Origin: Castellaniella sp041677825
Lineage (GTDB): Bacteria; Pseudomonadota; Gammaproteobacteria; Burkholderiales; Burkholderiaceae_B
Assembly: GCF_041677825.1 (NCBI RefSeq)
Contig: NZ_JBAYPG010000039.1
Location: 1 to 21,198 of the forward strand
Direction: 5' to 3'
DNA: 21,198 bases
Part shown: one piece after another, positions 1 through 7,012 of the stretch
Layout: every line of letters starts with the position of its first letter
Position numbering within the stretch: position 1 is the first letter of the stretch
Made by a program: the position numbers and the translations under genes
Notes under the pieces: generated by a model
Database searches by the model: none
What the model saw: only the letters and a program-made list of their open reading frames with translations
What the model was told of the DNA's origin: nothing

Positions 1-790
1 AACAGCGTCCTTCTCTGATCCAGCAGCAGCGCCTTGTTGTACGTCGCCCGCACCTTGTTGCTTTCCACGTGGGCAAGCTGCCGCTCAATCGCATCAGGCC
101 GGTACCCGTTCTCATTGGCCCAGGTTGAAAAGGTCGTCCGCCAGCAATGCGGCGTCGTACCCCGGCCCAGGTTCATGTCGCGCATCGCGTAGGTCAGTCG
201 GTTAGGCGTAGTAAAGCCCTTGCCGCTCCGGTGCGGGAACAGATAGCGTCCGCCACTCGTGATGCACTGCAAATCCTTCAGCACGGCAATGGCCTGCACA
301 GACAACGGGCTGACATGGTCACGCCGCGCTTTCATCTTCGCCGCGGGCCGACGCCACAGTGCATCCTCAAAGTCGAACTCGTCCCACTCGGCATCCGCCG
401 CCTCCCCTGGACGGCAGGCGGTCAGCGCAATCAGCCGCAGACATAACGAAGTTTCCGGATAGCCCCTGTAGCCTCGCAAAGCCTGATAGAACGTCTGGAT
501 TTGCTCCCGCGTCATCGCCGCCCAGGCTCCGTGGGACTTGCACTCCCCCAGCAGCGGACGAATCTGTTTCACGCCGATGTCGCTCATCGGCATCCCATCG
601 AACTTGGGCGACAGGTACTTCCTGATGCGGGACTCTTTCGTGCGATAGGAATTGAGCGCAAAGACTGGCTATGATCTCCGCCGGTAGGCTTGACCAGCAG
701 GAACAGACCCCTGCCGTCTGAAAGTTTCCAGCCTCGGTCAGTCGGTTTGACCGACTTGATCCTGGCGTCGGTGAGTAGATTCTCGGGCAT
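1..790 (-). pseudogene. Tyrosine recombinase (P4-type phage integrase), broken and cut by the window edge
   Basis: This is the remnant of a site-specific integrase of a genomic island or prophage. The start codon at 790 opens a family-typical N-terminal domain (LLTDARIKSVKP, then KLSDGRGLFLLVKPTGG). Around 670-690 the homology changes frame, and the new frame carries a TAG at 669-671. From 668 to about 516 part of the core-binding domain is readable. It then joins directly to the catalytic domain (MTREQIQTFYQ, 515 onward) with no intervening helices, which suggests an internal in-frame deletion of roughly 40 codons. The catalytic domain looks intact up to the edge: the first Arg in TACRPGE, the HCWR box (His codon 147-149), the His in LAHVE and the nucleophile Tyr in ATYNKA (codon 39-41). 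It cannot make a full integrase from one frame, so the element is probably not self-mobile. The far C-terminus lies outside the window. Confidence 0.8.
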
Positions 791-815
791 CGTTGGACTC
801 CACCGCGGGGAGATG

Positions 816-856
816 TACCCCCACGGTTGAACACGAGTACCCCCAACGCTACCCCC
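816..856. repeat. Three TACCCCC direct repeats upstream of the integrase remnant
   Basis: The heptamer TACCCCC occurs at 816-822, 838-844 and 850-856, in the same orientation, 26-66 bp upstream of the integrase start codon. Spacings are 22 and 12 bp. Short G-rich direct repeats just upstream of an integrase gene often serve as arm-type binding sites for the recombinase. That role is inferred from position only. From 857 to 986, up to the ychF stop codon, I see no tRNA, no clear terminator and no recognisable core attachment site. Confidence 0.5.
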
Positions 857-986
857 GAATTTTTCAGACCTCGATGAACAACAGGAACGCTCAGCAGACC
901 GTATTGTTCATGCAACCCATTGATTTCAAACGGGCCAATCCGTCCACCAAGCGCTACTGAGCGCCACCGAGATCCAGCAAAAATCG

Positions 987-2078
987 TCAGACGTTGAACA
1001 GGAAATTCATCACGTCCCCATCCTTCACCACGTACTCCTTGCCCTCGGCGCGCATCTTGCCGGCCTCCTTGGCGCCGTGCTCGCCCTTGCAGGCGATGAA
1101 GTCCTCGAACGCAATGGTCTGCGCGCGGATGAAGCCGCGTTCGAAATCAGTGTGGATCACGCCTGCCGCCTGCGGGGCCGTGGCGCCCACGGGTATCGTC
1201 CAGGCACGCACTTCCTTGACCCCGGCGGTGAAATAGGTCTGCAGCCCCAGCAGTTCATAGCCCGCCCGGATGACCCGGTCCAGGCCGGGCTCGCTCATCC
1301 CCATGTCGGCCAGAAAAACCTCTTTGTCGGCATCTTCCAGATCGGCGATTTCGGCCTCGATGGCCGCGCAGACTGCGACCACCGGCGCCTGCTCGCCCGC
1401 AGCATAGCCCTGCACGGCTTGCAGATATGGATTGTTCTCGAAGCCGTCTTCCTGCACGTTGGCCACGAACATGGTGCGCTTGGCCGTGATGAACCCGTAG
1501 CCCTTGATCAAGGCCTGCTCATCGGCATCCAGCCCCAGACTGCGCACGCTGCGGCCCTGATCCAGAACCGCCTGGATGCGTTCGAACAGTGCAACCAGCC
1601 GCATGGCGGGCTTGTCGCCCGAATTGGCCAGTTTGCGGTTCTTCTGCAGGACCCGTTCGGCAATCGCCAGATCGGCCAGCGCCAGTTCGGTATTGATGAC
1701 CTCGATATCGGCGATGGGATCGATGCGCCCGGCTACGTGCACCACATTCTCGTCTTCGAAGCAGCGCACCACGTGCACGATGGCATCGGTTTCACGGATG
1801 TTGGCCAGAAACTGGTTGCCCAGGCCTTCGCCCTTGGACGCACCCGCCACCAGGCCGGCAATATCCACGAACTCGACCACGGCCGGCACGACGCGCTCGG
1901 GCTTGACGATGGCCGCCAGTTGCGCCAGGCGTGCATCCGGCACTTCGACCACGCCCACGTTGGGCTCTATGGTGCAGAAGGGGTAGTTTTCGGCGGCAAT
2001 GCCGGCTTTGGTCAGGGCGTTGAACAGGGTGGATTTGCCGACGTTGGGCAAGCCGACGATGCCGCATTGCAGTGCCAT
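987..2078 (-). CDS. ychF: Redox-regulated ATPase/GTPase YchF (OLA1 family)
   Basis: This is a cytosolic Obg-family P-loop NTPase that prefers ATP, binds ribosomes and is linked to oxidative-stress control. At 363 residues it matches the family length. The P-loop GLPNVGKS is at residues 9-16, followed by the Walker-B-like DIAGLV segment. The usual G4 NKxD is replaced by a divergent ANVQED, as expected for YchF. A C-terminal TGS domain ends in GDVMNFLFNV. The frame stays open 43 codons upstream, but the conserved MALQCGIVGLPN start at 2078 is clearly right: a GAGA-like ribosome-binding site sits in front of it, and the upstream extension is low-complexity and unlike the family. It is the last gene of the core block before the integrase remnant and is separated from the CPBP gene by 125 bp, so it may have its own promoter. 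Confidence 0.96.
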   Translation of the reverse strand: MALQCGIVGLPNVGKSTLFNALTKAGIAAENYPFCTIEPNVGVVEVPDARLAQLAAIVKPERVVPAVVEFVDIAGLVAGASKGEGLGNQFLANIRETDAIVHVVRCFEDENVVHVAGRIDPIADIEVINTELALADLAIAERVLQKNRKLANSGDKPAMRLVALFERIQAVLDQGRSVRSLGLDADEQALIKGYGFITAKRTMFVANVQEDGFENNPYLQAVQGYAAGEQAPVVAVCAAIEAEIADLEDADKEVFLADMGMSEPGLDRVIRAGYELLGLQTYFTAGVKEVRAWTIPVGATAPQAAGVIHTDFERGFIRAQTIAFEDFIACKGEHGAKEAGKMRAEGKEYVVKDGDVMNFLFNV

Positions 2079-2176
2079 GGGATTCTCTGGACGGATAAAA
2101 CAGGACGCCATTGTACCCGGGCCGGCTCGCGGCACAGGCGCCTGCAGCGCATGGAGCGCCCGGGCCGGTACCGGCA

Positions 2177-2191
2177 GGCCCCAACGGGGCC
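2177..2191 (-). terminator. Perfect GC hairpin after the CPBP protease gene
   Basis: GGCCCC at 2177-2182 and GGGGCC at 2186-2191 form a 6-bp perfect stem with a 3-nt loop, 12 bases downstream of the CPBP stop codon. The stem can be extended by CCGG/CCGG across small bulges. No T-run follows on the minus strand, so it may be a transcript-end stabiliser or a weak terminator rather than a full intrinsic terminator. Confidence 0.35.
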
Positions 2192-2203
2192 GCACCGGTC
2201 TGC

Positions 2204-2992
2204 TCACTGAACGGCCAGTTCAGGGAAGAAATACAGCACCAGCGCAATCAGCAGCAACGGCCCGCCGTTGAAGACCGCGTGCAGCCCGATGGCCGCACCC
2301 ACCCCGCGACGCACGCGCAACCAGCCCAGGACCAACCCGGTGACCCATTGCGGCAACACCAGCAGCGGCAGCACCACCCAGCTGATTGTGGACAGCCGGA
2401 AATTGAACAGGTGCACGGCTGCAAACGCGATGGCCGCCGCGTGGAACAGGACCGGAAACCAGCGGCGGTAACGACGCCGTGCGGCCCAGGACAGGCGCCA
2501 GCCCCCTTGCCAGCGATGCCCGGAACGATACCAGCGCGGGGCCAGGATCAGCAACAGGGCGGCGCAGCCGAGCAGCGCAGAGGCAGGGGCCGGCCCCTGC
2601 ACCAGGACAGCCACCATCAGGGGTACGAACCACCAGACCATGGCCGGGCGTCGCAGGGCATAGCGGAAGGTCAGCTCTTCCACGATGGGCGCCCAGACCA
2701 TGGCGGTGAGCCAGGGCAGTTGGTGGATATTGAGCCTGTGCTCGGCCCCGAGCGCGGTGGCCGCCGACAGGGCCAGGGGCGCAAACACAAAAATGTTCAG
2801 CGTCCAGAGCAGGATCGCCCAGTGCAGGATGCGCCACCAGGGGGCCCCGAGCGCAAAATCCACCGGCAGGCAGGATCCGGCTGGACGGGCCCCGGTGCGT
2901 GGACCCAGCCCGGGCCGGCGCACGAAGCGCAGGAAATCGGCGATTTCCTGGCCCATCGTGGGCAAGCCGGCAGGACGCGCAAGGCCCAGCAT
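2204..2992 (-). CDS. CPBP-family intramembrane metalloprotease (Abi / CAAX-prenyl-protease-like)
   Basis: This is a predicted integral membrane protein of 262 residues with several hydrophobic segments (about 54-80, 94-104, 115-133, 138-152, 178-200, 205-225 and 244-257). All three CPBP signatures are visible: EELTFR at residues 105-110 (EExxxR), F190 to H194 in FAAVHLF (FxxxH), and H238 to N242 in HAVFN. The family uses paired Glu and His residues to bind a metal and cleave substrates within the membrane. Bacterial members have been linked to bacteriocin self-immunity and membrane homeostasis, but the substrate here is unknown. The ATG at 2992 is 5 bp after the pth stop codon, so the two are probably cotranscribed. 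No strong ribosome-binding site is seen, and the ATG at 2953 is an alternative. The longer open frame reaching 3085 would run inside pth and is not used here. Confidence 0.85.
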   Translation of the reverse strand: MLGLARPAGLPTMGQEIADFLRFVRRPGLGPRTGARPAGSCLPVDFALGAPWWRILHWAILLWTLNIFVFAPLALSAATALGAEHRLNIHQLPWLTAMVWAPIVEELTFRYALRRPAMVWWFVPLMVAVLVQGPAPASALLGCAALLLILAPRWYRSGHRWQGGWRLSWAARRRYRRWFPVLFHAAAIAFAAVHLFNFRLSTISWVVLPLLVLPQWVTGLVLGWLRVRRGVGAAIGLHAVFNGGPLLLIALVLYFFPELAVQ

Positions 2993-2997
2993 CGTCG

Positions 2998-3597
2998 TCA
3001 GACCCGCGGGTGGTTGCCCTGGTGCAACTGCTCGGTGGCGCGATCGAATTCGCCATCGAGCAGACGGGGCAGGATACTGCGACAACGCTCTATGGCGTCA
3101 TTGATCCCCGGCATATCGTCCTTGCGTGGGGGATGCAGCACGAACCCGATCACCTGCTGCGCCAGCCCCAGGCTGCGCGGATGGCCGATGCCCAGGCGCA
3201 GGCGCCAGAAATTCGCGGTGCCCAGGCTGGATTGAATATCGCGCAGGCCATTGTGCCCGGCGTGGCCACCCCCGAGCTTGAGCTTGGCCGCGCCAGGCAG
3301 CAGATCGAGTTCATCATGCAGCACCAGGATTTCCGCCGCTTCGAGTCTGTAGAAACGCGCCAGTGCGCCCACAGCCTGCCCCGAGCGATTCATGAAGGTG
3401 GTGGGTTTGGCCAGCAGCACCACCTGACCGGCATGGCGCGCCTTGGCCACTTCGGCAAAGAAAGGCTTTTCGACCGCGAAGCGCGCGTGCAGATCATCGG
3501 CAAAATGATCCGCCAGCCAGAAACCTGCATTGTGGCGGGTCGCTTCGTACTCGGGTCCGGGATTGCCCAACCCCACGATCAGGCGGATGGGCATCAT
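2998..3597 (-). CDS. pth: Peptidyl-tRNA hydrolase
   Basis: This enzyme releases tRNA from peptidyl-tRNA that drops off stalled ribosomes, an essential recycling step in the cytosol. The 199-residue protein begins MMPIRLIVGLGNPG. It carries the catalytic His in TRHNAG (H22 from the first Met) and the conserved HDELD segment. The KPTTFMN and GGGHAGHNGL motifs of the tRNA-binding cleft are also present. Length and motif order match the bacterial Pth1 family. Two consecutive ATG codons, at 3597 and 3594, are both possible starts. The frame extends 13 codons further upstream, but that part overlaps the intergenic hairpin region and is not family-like. It follows rplY by 102 bp, a neighbour pair conserved in beta- and gammaproteobacteria because both act on translation. 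Confidence 0.96.
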   Translation of the reverse strand: MMPIRLIVGLGNPGPEYEATRHNAGFWLADHFADDLHARFAVEKPFFAEVAKARHAGQVVLLAKPTTFMNRSGQAVGALARFYRLEAAEILVLHDELDLLPGAAKLKLGGGHAGHNGLRDIQSSLGTANFWRLRLGIGHPRSLGLAQQVIGFVLHPPRKDDMPGINDAIERCRSILPRLLDGEFDRATEQLHQGNHPRV

Positions 3598-3630
3598 GAA
3601 CAGCCCCCAACATGCAAAGCTGACATCATA

Positions 3631-3666
3631 CGACAAAGCCCCCGCCAGCCTGTGCCGGACGGGGGC
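3631..3666 (-). terminator. Hairpin terminator candidate between rplY and pth
   Basis: GCCCCCG (3638-3644) pairs perfectly with CGGGGGC (3660-3666), and inner CC/GG bases shorten the loop. Read on the minus strand the stem is followed by TTTG. It lies 34 bases past the rplY stop codon and 34 bases before the pth start. The short T-tract suggests partial termination that lowers pth expression relative to rplY. That is inference. Confidence 0.5.
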
Positions 3667-3699
3667 CCGCGGTACGGTGCAATGAATCCGACGGCGAGA

Positions 3700-4314
3700 T
3701 CACTCGGCCGCGTTTTCTTCCCCTTCTTCGGCCGCATCATCCGTGACCGTGCCCCTGGGCGGGTTGGCCTGGGCCAGTAGAGGATTGACTTCTTCGCCCT
3801 GCGGTACATACGTGACGCCACGCGGCAGGGTGATGTCCTCGAGATACACGCGCCCATTGGCCAGCAACCCCGCAAGGTCAACCACGATGTTCTGCGGCAG
3901 ATTGGCGGGCAGGCAGGTGATGTTCAGTTCGGCTGGGCCGTGCATGACCACCTGGCCCGACAGCTTGACCGCCGGACAGGTGTCCGAATGAAGATAATGC
4001 ACGGGCACACGCGTGGTGATCGCCTGGCGCGCATCGACGCGCTGAAAGTCGACATGCAGCACCAATGGCTTGTAGGGGTGCCATTGAACGGCGCGCACCA
4101 GCACCGGTTCGGCCTGGCCATCCAGCACCATGTCGAGGATCGATGCGTGGAATTCTTCTTTGTTGAGCGCGTGGTAAATCTGGTTGTGATCGAGTTCGAT
4201 ATTGGCCGGGGCCGAAGTGCCCCCATAGACAATGGCGGGTACCCGACCGGCGCGGCGCAGGCGGCGGCTCGCACTCGAACCCTGAACGCTACGCGAAGTG
4301 GCGGTGAATTTCAT
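3700..4314 (-). CDS. rplY: 50S ribosomal protein L25 / general stress protein Ctc
   Basis: The protein binds 5S rRNA in the large ribosomal subunit. At 204 residues it is the long Ctc-type form. The N-terminal L25 domain runs MKFTATSRSVQGSSASRRLR... with RVPAIVYGG at about residues 24-32, and is followed by the C-terminal beta domain. The tail is acidic (DDAAEEGEENAAE), as usual for this subfamily. The start at 4314 is set by a GGAG ribosome-binding site 7 nt upstream. The frame extends 8 codons further back, but that part would overlap this site and the terminator-like hairpin. It lies 96 bp after prs and before pth, the common prs-rplY-pth order. The intrinsic-terminator-like hairpin directly upstream of its ribosome-binding site suggests that its expression is attenuated. 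Confidence 0.96.
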   Translation of the reverse strand: MKFTATSRSVQGSSASRRLRRAGRVPAIVYGGTSAPANIELDHNQIYHALNKEEFHASILDMVLDGQAEPVLVRAVQWHPYKPLVLHVDFQRVDARQAITTRVPVHYLHSDTCPAVKLSGQVVMHGPAELNITCLPANLPQNIVVDLAGLLANGRVYLEDITLPRGVTYVPQGEEVNPLLAQANPPRGTVTDDAAEEGEENAAE

Positions 4315-4324
4315 GAAAGACTCC

Positions 4325-4344
4325 AAAAAGGGGGCCATGCCCCC
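4325..4344 (-). terminator. Intrinsic terminator abutting the rplY ribosome-binding site
   Basis: GGGGGC (4330-4335) pairs with GCCCCC (4339-4344) around a 3-nt loop. On the minus strand the stem is followed at once by five T residues (4329-4325), and the next bases are the GGAG ribosome-binding site of rplY. It has the form of a canonical Rho-independent terminator. It could end prs transcripts or act as a leader attenuator for rplY, and the folded stem would also crowd the ribosome-binding site. Confidence 0.6.
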
Positions 4345-4374
4345 ATGACGACAGCGCAGCCACTGGCTGCAGGA

Positions 4375-4402
4375 CGCCTCTTGCCGCGACCAGCAAGAGG
4401 CG
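4375..4402 (-). terminator. Perfect 10-bp hairpin just after prs
   Basis: CGCCTCTTGC (4375-4384) pairs perfectly with GCAAGAGGCG (4393-4402) around an 8-nt loop, starting 8 bases after the prs stop codon. No T-run follows on the minus strand. A stem this perfect is unlikely by chance. It may protect the prs 3' end, pause polymerase, or compete with the second hairpin at 4330-4344. Confidence 0.5.
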
Positions 4403-4410
4403 GAAATTGA

Positions 4411-5361
4411 TCAATCGGCAAACAGCGAACTGACCGACTCGGCCGTGGAAATGCGCAAAATGGTTTCCCCCAGCAGTGACGCACACGACAATTGACGGAT
4501 CTTGCTGCAATTGCGCGCTGCTTCGGCCAGCGGGATGGTATCGGTGACCACGACCTCGTCGAGCTCGGAATCGCGGATGCGGGCCACGGCATCCCCCGAG
4601 AGCACCGGGTGCGTGCAATAGGCGTAGACCGAGCCCGCGCCCCGCTCTTTCAGGGCCGAGGCGGCCTTGCACAGGGTGCCGGCCGTATCGACCATGTCAT
4701 CCATGATCAGGCACGTGCGGCCATTGACATCGCCAATGATGTTCATGACCTCGGATACATTGGCACGCGGGCGGCGCTTGTCTATGATGGCCAGATCCGA
4801 CTCGAGCTGCTTGGCCAGGGCACGCGCCCGCACGACACCACCGATATCGGGGGACACCACCACCAGGTTCTCGAAGTGCCGGCCCCAGATATCCCCCAGC
4901 AGGATGGGCCCGGCATAGATGTTGTCGACCGGGATATCGAAGAACCCCTGGATCTGGTCGGCATGCAGGTCCATCGTGAGGACCCGGTCGACCCCGACCA
5001 CCTGCAGCATGTTGGCGACCACCTTGGCCGAAATCGACACCCGCGCCGAACGCGGCCTGCGATCCTGGCGGGCATAGCCGAAATAGGGGATGGCCGCCGT
5101 GATGTTGCGCGCCGACGCACGCCGCAAGGCATCGACCATGACCATGATTTCCATGAGATTGTCATTGGTGGGTGCGCACGTGGGCTGCAGCACGAAAACG
5201 TCTTTGCCGCGCACGTTTTCGTTGATCTCGACCATGACCTCGCCGTCGGAGAAACGGCCGACCGTCATCTTGCCCAGCGACATGTCGAGGTGATTCACGA
5301 CATCGACCGCCAGGCGCGGGTTTGCGGTGCCGGTGAAAATCATGAATCGGTCTTGTGGCAT
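4411..5361 (-). CDS. prs: Ribose-phosphate pyrophosphokinase (PRPP synthetase)
   Basis: The enzyme makes 5-phosphoribosyl-1-pyrophosphate from ribose-5-phosphate and ATP, feeding purine, pyrimidine, histidine, tryptophan and NAD synthesis. The protein is 316 residues, the class I length. It has the ATP-loop segment RQDRRPRSAR (98-107), the PRPP synthetase signature around DLHADQIQGFF (131-141), and the ribose-5-phosphate binding loop DDMVDTAGTL (221-230). The start MPQDRFMIFTG at 5361 matches the family. The ATG seven codons upstream adds residues not found in relatives. No good Shine-Dalgarno sequence is visible. The gene sits 102 bp after tRNA-Gln, with a long imperfect hairpin in between, and upstream of rplY. 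The arrangement is typical of betaproteobacteria. Confidence 0.97.
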   Translation of the reverse strand: MPQDRFMIFTGTANPRLAVDVVNHLDMSLGKMTVGRFSDGEVMVEINENVRGKDVFVLQPTCAPTNDNLMEIMVMVDALRRASARNITAAIPYFGYARQDRRPRSARVSISAKVVANMLQVVGVDRVLTMDLHADQIQGFFDIPVDNIYAGPILLGDIWGRHFENLVVVSPDIGGVVRARALAKQLESDLAIIDKRRPRANVSEVMNIIGDVNGRTCLIMDDMVDTAGTLCKAASALKERGAGSVYAYCTHPVLSGDAVARIRDSELDEVVVTDTIPLAEAARNCSKIRQLSCASLLGETILRISTAESVSSLFAD

Positions 5362-5389
5362 GCTGTTGCACCAAAGTGTCAAATGACAA

Positions 5390-5431
5390 GGCTGTTGATT
5401 CCTGCCCCTTTTCGGGGCTGATTCAACAGCC
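5390..5431 (-). promoter_or_regulatory. Long imperfect hairpin in the tRNA-Gln to prs spacer
   Basis: The outer stem GGCTGTTGA (5390-5398) pairs with TCAACAGCC (5423-5431), and an inner stem GCCCC (5404-5408) pairs with GGGGC (5414-5418). It lies between the 3' end of tRNA-Gln and the prs start and would be part of any transcript crossing both. On the minus strand it is followed by only a few scattered T residues, so it may be a terminator for the tRNA transcript or a structured prs leader. Its role is not settled by sequence. Confidence 0.45.
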
Positions 5432-5463
5432 TGGAAAATTCTGCCCGCAACGAATGAAATGAG

Positions 5464-5540
5464 TGGCTGGGGAAGAAGGATTCGAACCTTCGCATGCCGG
5501 AATCAAAATCCGGTGCCTTAACCAACTTGGCTATTCCCCA
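5464..5540 (-). tRNA. tRNA-Gln (anticodon TTG)
   Basis: On the minus strand the 77-nt gene starts with acceptor TGGGGAA (5540-5534) and ends TTCCCCA, discriminator G, then an encoded CCA (5466-5464). The anticodon stem CCGGA/TCCGG encloses the loop TTTTGAT, giving anticodon TTG, which reads CAA. The T arm has the usual GGTTCGAATCC core. The 5' end begins only 3 nt after the ispE stop codon, so the tRNA is probably excised from the lolB-ispE transcript. Part of its complement encodes the well-known spurious AGEEGFEPSHAG-type peptide on the other strand. Confidence 0.97.
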
Positions 5541-5543
5541 ATT

Positions 5544-6431
5544 TCAGTCAACCCAGCCCCGCAGGGGGTGGTCTTGAAGACCCCGGCAAACCCGGGACTG
5601 GAAGACCGCCCGACCGGGCCTTATTTTACTGATAATTTGATCATGCTGCATCTGCGCCGTGGCAAGGTCCGTATATTCAGCAAACAGACCGGAACCCGAC
5701 CCCGTCATGCGAAAATGCCCGCCCGCCGCCTGCAGGGCCTGATGCAGGCCGCACCATTGTGGATACCGCCTGATGACCACGGCCTGAAGATCATTGCAGC
5801 CATAAAGGCCGCTGTTCCCTTCAAGCCACTCAGTAAAGTCCGAAATTCTTACCGATTCTGTATTTCTTGTCAAATCAGGGTCGGAAAAAATGTCGGCGGT
5901 GGCAATCGGCATGGCAGGCATCACCAGGCCATAGGCCCGCTGCGGCAACAGAAGCGGGCTCAGGTCGGCGCCGATTCCTTCGGCAAATGCGCACTGGCCC
6001 AGGATGAACACCGGGACGTCGGCCCCCAGTGCGAGCGCCAGGCGCATCAGTTCGGAACGGCGCAGGCCGGTGCCCCACAAGCGGTTCAGCGCCAGCAGCG
6101 TGCTGGCGGCATCGCTGGACCCCCCGCCCAGCCCGGCCCCGGCCGGGATCTGCTTGCGGCACGCGATACGGGCGCCGTAGGACGTGCCTGTAGCCTGCTG
6201 CAGGGCCCGGGCAGCCCGTACCACCAGATCCTCTTCTGCCGCCAGCCCCGGCAGGGTTTCTTCTGCGCGCAGGATACGGCGGTCTTCGAGACGTTCGAAG
6301 TCCAGCGTATCGCAAAAGTCCACGAACCGGAATACCGTCTGCAGCAAATGGTAGCCATCCGCACGCCGGCCGACCACATGCAGAAACAGGTTCAGCTTGG
6401 CGGGCGCGGGAACATCGTGCAGAACGCGCAT
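5544..6431 (-). CDS. ispE: 4-diphosphocytidyl-2-C-methyl-D-erythritol kinase
   Basis: A GHMP kinase that phosphorylates the 2-hydroxyl of CDP-methylerythritol in the non-mevalonate isoprenoid pathway, supplying precursors for undecaprenyl phosphate and quinones. The 295-residue protein starts MRVLHDVPAPAKLNLFLHVVG. It has the substrate-site segment RRADGYHLL, the ATP loop PAGAGLGGGSSDAAS, and a late GSGSGLFAEY glycine motif. The ATG at 6431 has an AGGTGAGG ribosome-binding site. A GTG three codons upstream, at 6440, overlaps the lolB stop codon and is a possible coupled start. The gene follows lolB directly and is followed 3 nt later by tRNA-Gln. Confidence 0.96.
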   Translation of the reverse strand: MRVLHDVPAPAKLNLFLHVVGRRADGYHLLQTVFRFVDFCDTLDFERLEDRRILRAEETLPGLAAEEDLVVRAARALQQATGTSYGARIACRKQIPAGAGLGGGSSDAASTLLALNRLWGTGLRRSELMRLALALGADVPVFILGQCAFAEGIGADLSPLLLPQRAYGLVMPAMPIATADIFSDPDLTRNTESVRISDFTEWLEGNSGLYGCNDLQAVVIRRYPQWCGLHQALQAAGGHFRMTGSGSGLFAEYTDLATAQMQHDQIISKIRPGRAVFQSRVCRGLQDHPLRGWVD

Positions 6432-6436
6432 CGCCC

Positions 6437-7012
6437 TCACCTGGCGAGAGGCGCAGGGTCGTCGACGATCAGCTGCAACTGCCAGCGGCCCTGGGCATCT
6501 TCACGCAACAGGCGGATGCGCCGCGGCCCCTGGGCATCCCACTGGCCCAGGCGCACCTGCCAGCCCTGCTGCACGAAGGCCTCGGGACGGCCTTGCGCGT
6601 CGGCCTGCAGGCCCTGCACGGGCTGCCCGTCCACAGCCTGGCCACGGACCCAGTCGCGCAGGCCGGCCACCGGCATGGGATGCCCCCAGACCCTGGCGAT
6701 CAGGCCATCCGCATCAGTGGCCCGGTCAAGCTGGCCGTCTGCCTGCTCGAGCGTGGCATGGCCGGGATCGACCTGAACGCGCGCGAGCACATTGCCCAGC
6801 GGTGTGGACAGGTCGAGTATCAGACGCTGACCATCGTCACGCCAGGCATAGCCACCCTGCACGGCCTGCGCCGGCCCGTCAGCGGGCTGCAGGGTGACGG
6901 CAAACCGCCCCACCCGCTCGAACGCGGGCGCCTGCCCGCCGATGCGCGAGGGCGCCGCGCACGCCACCAGGGCCAGCAACAGGCCGCACGTCAACAGCCA
7001 GCGCAGCATCAT
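6437..7012 (-). CDS. lolB: Outer-membrane lipoprotein receptor LolB
   Basis: LolB accepts lipoproteins from the periplasmic carrier LolA and inserts them into the inner leaflet of the outer membrane. The 191-residue protein opens with a lipoprotein signal peptide (MMLRWLLTCGLLLALVAC) whose LVAC lipobox places the lipidated Cys at residue 18. The mature part has the RVGRFAVTLQ and GGYAWRDDGQRLILDLSTPLG strands typical of the family beta-barrel, and a late WQVRLGQWDAQG strand. Its ATG overlaps the TPR gene stop by 4 bp (ATGA), which implies translational coupling. The lolB-ispE pairing is conserved in proteobacteria. Confidence 0.93.
   Translation of the reverse strand: MMLRWLLTCGLLLALVACAAPSRIGGQAPAFERVGRFAVTLQPADGPAQAVQGGYAWRDDGQRLILDLSTPLGNVLARVQVDPGHATLEQADGQLDRATDADGLIARVWGHPMPVAGLRDWVRGQAVDGQPVQGLQADAQGRPEAFVQQGWQVRLGQWDAQGPRRIRLLREDAQGRWQLQLIVDDPAPLAR

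Noticed and set aside
1077..2210. A 377-codon open frame on the plus strand
   Set aside because: It is exactly antisense to ychF, has no family motifs and is rich in His, Gln and Gly, the pattern expected from high-GC codon bias in the opposite strand.
5464..5540. tRNA-Gln as the attachment site of the integrase element
   Set aside because: The integrase remnant is about 4.7 kb away, with intact housekeeping genes in between and no duplicated tRNA end seen.
5463..6776. A 437-codon plus-strand frame starting with an AGEEGFEPSHAG-like peptide
   Set aside because: Its start is the complement of tRNA-Gln, a classic false gene, and the rest is antisense to ispE and lolB.
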